Assembly (NCBI GenBank): GCA_017964055.1
Contig: JAGCSS010000158.1
Span: 1-12,131 of the forward strand
Reading direction: 5' to 3'
Length of the DNA stretch: 12,131 nt
Source of the DNA: Lachnospiraceae bacterium
Lineage (GTDB): Bacteria > Bacillota > Clostridia > Lachnospirales > Lachnospiraceae
Part shown: positions 7,199-12,131 of the stretch, one piece after another
Position numbering within the stretch: the first letter of the stretch is position 1
How the letters are laid out: the number at the start of each line of letters is the position of its first letter
The notes under the pieces: generated by a model
What the model saw: only the letters and a program-made list of their open reading frames with translations
Told to the model about the DNA's origin: nothing
Databases searched by the model: none
Position numbers and translations under genes: made by a program

Positions 7199-8842
7199 AT
7201 GAAAAAAAGGTTTTTTGGTGTACTTATGTCACTGGTACTGATCGTGGGGATGTTTACGGGCTGTGCCGGCAGCGGTTCCAAATCCGCGGCCGATCAGCTG
7301 GATCAGCAGGGGGTTGCCGACATCCCGGTAAACAACGATCAGAAAACGCCCGCGGGAGCAGCTGCCGAAGGCACAAACTCAGCCGACCTGTCGGAGCGTG
7401 TTGATCTGGTATTCTATGTAATGGGAGATGCTCCCAAGGATGAGGAGCTCGTTGAGGCAACGCTCAATGAAAAGCTCATCGAGAAATGCAACGCGACCGT
7501 AGATATGCAGTTCTCGACCTGGACCGAGTTCCAGCAGAAGTACGCGAACGAGATCACTTCACAGGGTGCTGATCTGATCTACATCGCAAACTGGCTCAAC
7601 TACGGACTTCTGGCAAGCCAAGGCGCATTCGTTGAGCTCGATGACATGCTCAACACCGTTGCACCCGAACTGAAGGCTATGGTAGGCGAGAACATGCTCA
7701 ACATGTGCAAGGTTGACGGCAAGACCTACGCCGTTCCCAACACCTGGGCAGAGTATGTAAGCAACGGTCTTAAGTACAGAGAGGATTTAAGAGTTAAGTA
7801 CAATCTTCCCGTTCCGGATTCGCTCGAGAATCTCGAGGCATATCTTGCAGGCATCAAGGCAAACGATCCCTCGCAGGGTCTGCTTACCGTTACCACCGAG
7901 GAGAGCCAGGGCTTCAAGACCGCGTTCGACGCAGCATGGGTCCTCAACTTCAAGTATCCCTGGGTTAACGCGAACGGCCTCGATTACGGCCTTACCGCAA
8001 ACTACGATACACCTTCGGATGTATATGATTACTGGTTCTCGACCGATTTCGAGGACGATATGAAGATGCTCAAGAGATGGGCGGATCAGGGCTTCTGGTC
8101 AAAGAGCGCTCTTTCCGACACCAACAACTCCGACGCGTACAAGAACGGTCTGTGCGTAGCTGAAGTAGCCGGACAGAACCCCAACAAGCAGATCACGGCC
8201 ATCGCGGATTTCACCAATGCGGGCGAAGGCTGGCAGTCGGCTTATATCGCATACGGCGAGAAGCATAACGTTATCTATCCCGGTCATGCGACACAGAACG
8301 GAACAGCTATTGTAAGAGGCTGCAAGAACCCCGAGAGAGCGCTGCTCGTGCTTCAGGCTCTGCTCTGCGACGATGAGATCAACTCGATCATGCAGTACGG
8401 TATCAAGGGTGTTCATTACACTGTTGAGAACGGCATCTACAAGAACCTTCAGGAAGAGAAGGGCGAGACCGTTACATTCCCTTACGAGGGCTTCAACACC
8501 TGGAACCTCAGAAACGGTGCGACAAAGCTTCCTCAGGCTACCGACGTTGAACTGCAGAAGATGTTCGACAAATATGCCGAGATCGGCGCGAAGACCAAGT
8601 TCCCCAACGTAAACATCTATGACGGTTTCTCGGAGAACTATGAGAGCTACAGTGCCGAAAGATCCGCAGTAAGCAACGTAATGCGCCAGTACCTTGCTCC
8701 CCTTGAGGCGGGACTTGTTGACGATGTTGACGCAGCGATCGCCGAGTTCAGGACAAAGGTTAAGGAAGCCGGACTCGACAAGTGCCGCGAAGAGTACAAG
8801 AAGCAGTGGCTGGATTACTGCAATGAGTACAACTACAAATAA
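7199..8842 (+). CDS. Extracellular solute-binding lipoprotein of the ABC importer (LplA-like, DUF3502-type C-terminus)
   Basis: This 547-residue lipoprotein is the substrate receptor for the two permeases. The N-terminus is a lipoprotein signal (KKR, hydrophobic FFGVLMSLVLIVGMF, then FTGC with the lipidated Cys22), followed by a Gly/Ser/Ala-rich tether. The mature part has the cluster-B sugar-binding fold (DLVFYVMGDAPKDEELVEATLNEKL...). It ends in the Y.APLEAGLVDDVDAAIAEFRTKVKEAGLDK region followed by EYKKQWLDY, as in DUF3502/LplA proteins. The ribosome site AAGGAGG is near ideal, and the gene prefers GAG/AAG/AAC-type codons, which suggests high expression. It is the third gene of the transporter operon. 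Substrate is unknown; an oligosaccharide is the most likely guess. Confidence 0.92.
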   Translation: MKKRFFGVLMSLVLIVGMFTGCAGSGSKSAADQLDQQGVADIPVNNDQKTPAGAAAEGTNSADLSERVDLVFYVMGDAPKDEELVEATLNEKLIEKCNATVDMQFSTWTEFQQKYANEITSQGADLIYIANWLNYGLLASQGAFVELDDMLNTVAPELKAMVGENMLNMCKVDGKTYAVPNTWAEYVSNGLKYREDLRVKYNLPVPDSLENLEAYLAGIKANDPSQGLLTVTTEESQGFKTAFDAAWVLNFKYPWVNANGLDYGLTANYDTPSDVYDYWFSTDFEDDMKMLKRWADQGFWSKSALSDTNNSDAYKNGLCVAEVAGQNPNKQITAIADFTNAGEGWQSAYIAYGEKHNVIYPGHATQNGTAIVRGCKNPERALLVLQALLCDDEINSIMQYGIKGVHYTVENGIYKNLQEEKGETVTFPYEGFNTWNLRNGATKLPQATDVELQKMFDKYAEIGAKTKFPNVNIYDGFSENYESYSAERSAVSNVMRQYLAPLEAGLVDDVDAAIAEFRTKVKEAGLDKCREEYKKQWLDYCNEYNYK

Positions 8843-8845
8843 GTT

Positions 8846-8885
8846 TTGCGGCAATAACAGCAAAATAACTTGCGGAAACAACAGC
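8846..8885 (+). repeat. Imperfect direct repeat, two 16-base copies
   Basis: TTGCGGCAATAACAGC (8846-8861) and TTGCGGAAACAACAGC (8870-8885) match at 14 of 16 positions and start exactly 24 bases apart. They fill the space between the binding-protein stop codon and the lacI promoter/terminator element. The second copy supplies the TTGCGG that may serve as a -35 box. They may be binding sites for a regulator or a small local duplication. Confidence 0.6.
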
Positions 8886-8900
8886 TGAATATGGTATACT
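8870..8900 (+). promoter_or_regulatory. Candidate lacI promoter
   Basis: TATACT (8895-8900), preceded by TG one base upstream (TGGTATACT), is a good extended -10. TTGCGG (8870-8875) lies 19 bases upstream, slightly far, but extended -10 promoters tolerate this. Transcription would start near 8907, inside the following inverted repeat. Confidence 0.5.
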
Positions 8901-8930
8901 AAAAGGGGTTAAAGTTTTTTAACCCCTTTT
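8901..8930. terminator. Inverted repeat between binding protein and lacI, likely (bidirectional) terminator
   Basis: A perfect 13-bp inverted repeat (AAAAGGGGTTAAA at 8901-8913, TTTAACCCCTTTT at 8918-8930) has a 4-base loop (GTTT). The outer A and T runs give a U-tail on either strand, so it can end the transporter transcript. It abuts the lacI -10 element, so it may also act as an operator or form a hairpin at the start of the lacI mRNA. Confidence 0.75.
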
Positions 8931-8952
8931 ATACGAAGGCAGGGAACATAAA

Positions 8953-9960
8953 GTGGCTAAAGACGTAAGCAAAAGAGTAACGATAAAGGATGTGGCCAGA
9001 GAAGCGGGAGTATCCATCGCTACCGTTTCAAACGCCCTCAATAACGTAAACGCACTGAACTCGGAGACCAGGGAGCGTGTGCTCGAGGTGGTCAGAAGGC
9101 TCGGCTATACACCGAACCTGAACGGCAGGAACCTTAAGGCGCAGGCGACCGGCGTGCTGGGTCTGTTCCTTGCTGCCATCAGGGGACCTTATTACGGTGA
9201 GCTGGCGGATTCGATCTACCGTGCCTGCCAGGAGCATGATTATGAGCTCGAGATATTCATGAGCCCGGACCCTGCGCATATCATGACGAATATACTCGGC
9301 CACAGGGTGGACGGCGCGATCATACTGAACTCCGCGATCGGTACGGAACAGGAGAAGCTGCTCCGAGACAAGAATATCCCGACGGTCTACATAGACAGGA
9401 TACTGATCTCGCCGCATTCCTCGAGCGTTGTTTTCGATTCGTACAACGGAGGCAAAAAAGCCGCCCAGTTCCTGCTCGAGCTCGGGCACAAAAAGATCAT
9501 GTACGTGGACGGCATAGACGACAACTATGACAGCCGCGAGCGACGAAGAGGCTTTTTTGAGGTGCTCCACAATGCAGGTATCAACGTCGACGACGATTAT
9601 GTGCTGCAGGGAGAGTTTGAGAGAAAGATATCATACGATGCGATCACCGCGTTCCTTGACTCTGATAAGCCGCTGCCGGATGCGGTATTTGCGGCAAACG
9701 ACGTCAGCGCGATAGGCGTGCTCGAGGCTTTAAGGGACGGCGGCATAAAGACGCCCTAACAGGTCAGCGTCATGGGCTGCGACGATATCGAGACAACAAG
9801 GCTTTTCTCGCCTACGGTCACCACGATCCGGACCAATTTCGAAAAGCAGGGAGCCATAGCCGTGGAGCAGCTCATCAGCCTGATCAAGGGCGAGCCGGGC
9901 GAGCATATTACGATCAACGGCAGGATCATTCCCCGTGAGTCGACGAGAGCGAGAGATTAA
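8953..9960 (+). pseudogene. LacI/GalR-family transcriptional regulator, interrupted by in-frame TAA
   Basis: A GTG start after AGGCAGGGA gives an N-terminal LacI helix-turn-helix (VTIKDVAREAGVSIATVSNALNN, residues 9-31). The hinge helix and a sugar-binding-type effector domain follow (GVLGLFLAAIRGPYYGEL, VDGAIILNS, RRRGFFEVL, PDAVFAANDVSAIGVLEAL). After GIKTP the frame meets TAA at 9757-9759, then continues without shift for 66 codons of textbook family sequence (QVSVMGCDDIETTRLFSPTVTTIRTNFEKQGAIA..., ending IIPRESTRARD). In relatives the stop position holds an ordinary residue (P-x-Q/D-VSV), so a single base change such as GAA or CAA to TAA explains it. The 268-residue product would keep DNA binding but lose the last part of the effector domain. 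The intact gene, 335 codons, has normal length. It presumably controlled the transporter operon. A sequencing error is the main alternative. Confidence 0.88.
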
Positions 9961-9989
9961 GCACGTTAACAGAATAATAAGAGGCAAAG

Positions 9990-10020
9990 TGCCTGCCACC
10001 GATCCGATCGGTGACAGGCA
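9990..10020. terminator. Hairpin between convergent lacI and CDF genes, probable bidirectional terminator
   Basis: TGCCTGCCACCGATC (9990-10004) and GATCGGTGACAGGCA (10006-10020) form a strong GC-rich stem with one C/T change (14 of 15 positions complementary). The flanks are only moderately T-rich (TATTTG on the + side, ACTTTG on the - side), so termination is likely but not textbook. It occupies most of the 75 bases between the two convergent genes. Confidence 0.65.
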
Positions 10021-10035
10021 TATTTGATGTTATCA

Positions 10036-11217
10036 TCAGGCCTCGCGGTCAATGTTTATCACGGCGAAATACGATCTGCCGAGCTTACTTTTGATCATTT
10101 CGGAGGTCCTGTGCTGTATCGTTTCCTCATCCAGACGGCAGGAAAAAGGCACTGCCATGTCGAAGACCAGATTGGTGTGCGTATCGCCGAACACCACCCT
10201 GAAATCGTGAACACTGATCGAAGGATCGATCTGTGCGGCCAAGGCCGAGACCTGCTCCTTCAGGGCATTGACTCTGGGGTCGTTGGCCTGTACCGGGTCC
10301 ATATGGATCGTGGCGGTGCAGCCCAGCTCCTCCGTCAGCTTGCGTTCGAGATTGTCTATCACATCATGCGCCTGCAGCATGTCGATATCGGAAGGCACCT
10401 CAGCGTGCAGCGAGATCATACGGCGGCCGGGGCCGTAATCATGTACGAGCAGGTCGTGCACTCCGATGATACGTTCGTCGAAGTCGAGCACGATATGCTT
10501 GATATTGTCGATGTAGCCGGGTTCGGGAGGCGTGCCGAGCAGCGGATCGATGGCTTCCTTTCAGGACGAGAATCCGGAATAGAGGATAAAGAGCGAAACG
10601 AGCACGCCGCAGGGGCCGTCCGCATGGAGTCCGGTAAAATGAGAGAGCAGGGCACCGAGAAGGACAGCGCCCGTAGCGAGGCAGTCGCAGAGGGAGTCAC
10701 GCGCCACTGCAAAAAGCGCAGTAGAATCGATCTGTTTGCCGTAGTGCCTGTTGTAAAAAGCCATATAGAGCTTAACGAGTATCGACGCAGGAAGGATGAT
10801 CAGAGCTGCGGGCTCGAGTCCGGTATCGGCAGGGCTGATGATACGCCCTACGGATTCTTTGAGCAGTTCAAAGCCCATGACCATGATAACCGCAGATACC
10901 AGCAGGGCAGCGATATACTCGAAGCGTCCGTGACCATAGGGATGCTCGCTGTCGGCTTTTTTGCCTGCGAGCTTAAAGCCCAGCAAAGTGACGACCGAAG
11001 ATCCGGCGTCCGAAAGGTTGTTTACCGCATCCGCGACGATCGAGACGGATGCGCTGATCAGGCCTGCGAAGAGCTTTGCGCCGAAGAGCAGTATGTTTAA
11101 GACTATTCCCGATATGCCGCAGACTATGCCGTACAGTCCGCGGGTATCCGCCGAAGCCGCATCTGCCGCGCCTTTCCGGGATTTTCTGAAGAACAGATCA
11201 TATATCAATTCGGGCAT
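10036..11217 (-). pseudogene. Cation diffusion facilitator (CDF) metal exporter, interrupted by in-frame TGA
   Basis: A membrane antiporter that exports a divalent metal (Zn, Mn, Fe or similar) in exchange for protons. From the ATG at 11217 (ribosome site AGAGGTGAT just upstream; the GTG at 11229 lies inside that site) the protein shows several CDF marks. These are GLYGIVCGISGIVLNILLF, SIVADAVNNLSDAGSS with the metal motif N66xxxD70, EHPYGHGRFEYIAALLVS, and DSLCD (D174xxxD178). After SLFILYSGFSS the frame meets TGA (10561-10563). It then continues unshifted for 174 codons of normal CDF cytoplasmic domain (KEAIDPLLG, GVHDLLVHDYGPGRR, SLHAEVPSD, and a clostridial-type extension ending AVINIDREA). 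The unbroken protein would be about 393 residues, the usual size of this subgroup. The stop falls at the end of the last membrane helix, so the truncated protein would lack the whole cytoplasmic dimerisation domain. Sequencing error is possible. Confidence 0.88.
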
Positions 11218-11297
11218 TTGAAAAATCACCTCTTAAAGTACATTATAACGGACTTGTAAAGTAGTATCCTTTAATCACAGCAAGGAGGAAGGATACC
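11218..11297. promoter_or_regulatory. Divergent promoter region between the CDF gene and the small membrane protein gene
   Basis: This 80-base AT-rich gap holds the CDF ribosome site (AGAGGTGAT on the - strand) and the small-gene ribosome site AGGAGG (11283-11288, + strand). At 11243-11249 a TTATAA core reads as TATAAT on the - strand and TATAAC on the + strand, so a shared -10 for both directions is possible. No convincing -35 box was found for either, so the promoter assignment is tentative. Confidence 0.35.
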
Positions 11298-11465
11298 ATG
11301 AAGCTTACATTATACAAAATCTTAAGAGTAGTAAAGGTTATCGAAGCCATTATGAAATATGCTATCGTAGCATGCTGGGCGGTCTGCCTTCTCTCGGGCG
11401 GAGTGATCGCCATCTCGGCAGCGGTACTCGGCATACTTGTCTGTGCGGTAACCTGCATCATATAA
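11298..11465 (+). CDS. Small membrane protein, 55 residues, two CxxxC pairs (unrecognised)
   Basis: I do not recognise a family. The ATG is preceded by AAGGAGG with a 9-base gap, one of the best ribosome sites in the window, and the frame ends in TAA. The first ~20 residues (MKLTLYKILRVVKVIEAIMK) are basic and would form an amphipathic helix with five Lys/Arg and one Glu. Residues 22-55 are almost entirely hydrophobic, split by SGG (33-35) into two potential short membrane segments. Each half carries a CxxxC pair (C26/C30 and C49/C53). The gene is divergent from the metal exporter, sharing an 80-base gap, and converges on the NhaC gene with only 9 bases between their ends. A toxin-like or stress peptide, or a small partner of a membrane protein, are possibilities that the sequence alone cannot decide. 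Confidence 0.68.
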   Translation: MKLTLYKILRVVKVIEAIMKYAIVACWAVCLLSGGVIAISAAVLGILVCAVTCII

Positions 11466-11474
11466 AACAGAGAC

Positions 11475-12131
11475 TCACATCAGCAGTCCCGCGCCCACAT
11501 AGCAGAGCGTGGTGACAACGGTTATGGCCGCGCTGTAGGAGATCCTGACGCGTCTGGCAGCGAGCGGATTGATGCCGACTGCGGTGCCGACGTTCAGTGC
11601 CTCTGCGGTAAACGCGCAGTTTTTCTCGCCTGCGATGCCTGCACCCGCGATGGCTCCGACAACGAGCAGCGGATTGAGCCCGAGTGTCTTCGTAAGGCCC
11701 AGTACCACGGGGAAAGTGATCGCGTACATCGCCCAGGATGAACCGAGGAGCATCGTGAGCAGCATGGCGAGCACAAAGGTGGCCGCAGGGAGCAGGAACA
11801 TATACTCATCCACGATCTCTATGGCCTCAGCCAGATAAACGTGCAGTCCGAGCGTATCGAGCATCGAGGAGAAGCACATGGTCAGCAGATACATGATGAT
11901 CGGAAGCGTAACGCCGGAGATGCCGTCTACCAGATGCTCCATGAACTGCTCGGGTGACATGATCTCCCTGAAGCAGTACATAAGGAACATGAAGGCGAGC
12001 GTGACCATCAGCCCTACGGCGCTGTCCACGACGAAGCTCTTTGTCACGAAGCTGCGTACCGCGAGCGAGCTGACCGCGAGCACTGCGATAGGGAGCATGA
12101 CGTTCGTGATCTTGCCCCATACCTCGGTCTC
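11475..12131 (-). CDS. NhaC-family Na+/H+ antiporter, C-terminal part (5' end outside window)
   Basis: The frame is open to the window edge (ETEVWGKITNVMLPIAV...), so the ATG at 12098 is probably internal and at least half of a ~450-residue protein lies outside. The visible ~218 residues contain about six membrane segments: MLPIAVLAVSSLAV, AVGLMVTLAFMFLMYCF, SGVTLPIIMYLLTMCFSSML, FLLPAATFVLAMLLTMLLGSSWAMYAITFPVV, NPLLVVGAIAGAGIAGE and the C-terminal ISYSAAITVVTTLCYVGAGLLM. The LGSSWAMYAITFPV segment and the late GAGIAGE-N...FTAEAL region match the NhaC ion antiporter domain, which exchanges sodium for protons (some relatives exchange malate/lactate or amino-acid-linked ions). It ends in TGA at 11475-11477, nine bases from the stop of the small membrane gene; no terminator is visible between them. 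Confidence 0.8.
   Translation of the reverse strand, partial: ETEVWGKITNVMLPIAVLAVSSLAVRSFVTKSFVVDSAVGLMVTLAFMFLMYCFREIMSPEQFMEHLVDGISGVTLPIIMYLLTMCFSSMLDTLGLHVYLAEAIEIVDEYMFLLPAATFVLAMLLTMLLGSSWAMYAITFPVVLGLTKTLGLNPLLVVGAIAGAGIAGEKNCAFTAEALNVGTAVGINPLAARRVRISYSAAITVVTTLCYVGAGLLM

Noticed and set aside
8846..8885. Direct repeat as the start of a CRISPR array
   Set aside because: Only two imperfect 16-base copies with an 8-base gap; far too short and no cas genes.
9757..9759. TAA in lacI as genome-wide stop reassignment
   Set aside because: TAA and TGA both end other genes in this window normally, so the code is standard.
10561..10563. TGA in the CDF gene as a selenocysteine codon
   Set aside because: No convincing stem-loop with the features of a bacterial selenocysteine insertion element follows within 40 bases on the - strand, and the position is not a known redox site in CDF proteins.
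10024..11100. Open frame of 358 codons on the + strand opposite the CDF gene
   Set aside because: It overlaps the CDF gene on the opposite strand, has no recognised motif and starts in the terminator flank. It is long only because of the codon structure of the CDF gene.

Overview
The window looks like a piece of chromosome from a low-to-mid GC Gram-positive anaerobe, most likely a member of Clostridia (Lachnospiraceae-like). The reasons are strong AGGAGG-type ribosome sites, an LplB/LplC/DUF3502-type sugar transporter without its own ATPase, a ~390-residue clostridial-type cation diffusion facilitator and an NhaC-type antiporter. This placement is inferred from gene families only. No rRNA, tRNA, CRISPR array, insertion sequence or phage gene was seen.

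Region 1 (1-4567, + strand) is a compact housekeeping run. It holds the C-terminal part of an XdhC-type molybdenum-hydroxylase maturation protein (cut by the window edge), surE nucleotidase, a stomatin/QmcA-like SPFH membrane protein, rdgB (XTP/dITP pyrophosphatase) and an N-acyl-D-amino-acid deacylase. The last three are coupled: the SPFH gene and rdgB share one base (TAATG), and rdgB and the deacylase overlap by 11 bases. A clear intrinsic terminator (4531-4567) closes the run.

Region 2 (4568-9960, + strand) is a carbohydrate ABC uptake locus: an AT-rich promoter region with two AACGTT-centred palindromes, two permeases, a lipoprotein substrate-binding protein, an inverted repeat/terminator and a LacI-family regulator. 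The first permease carries an extra ~165-residue N-terminal membrane domain. The regulator gene has an in-frame TAA at 9757-9759, with 66 more codons of perfectly family-like sequence after it.

Region 3 (9961-12131) is mostly on the - strand. A hairpin separates lacI from a convergent cation diffusion facilitator gene, which also carries a single in-frame stop (TGA, 10561-10563). Divergent from it is a 55-residue membrane peptide gene with an excellent ribosome site and two intramembrane CxxxC pairs. The window ends in the C-terminal part of an NhaC-like Na+/H+ antiporter.

The most notable points are the two neighbouring genes each broken by one nonsense codon, the small CxxxC membrane protein, the N-terminally extended permease, and the operator pair that probably served the now-interrupted LacI repressor. 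I found no clearly new multi-gene system such as a defence island or biosynthetic cluster.
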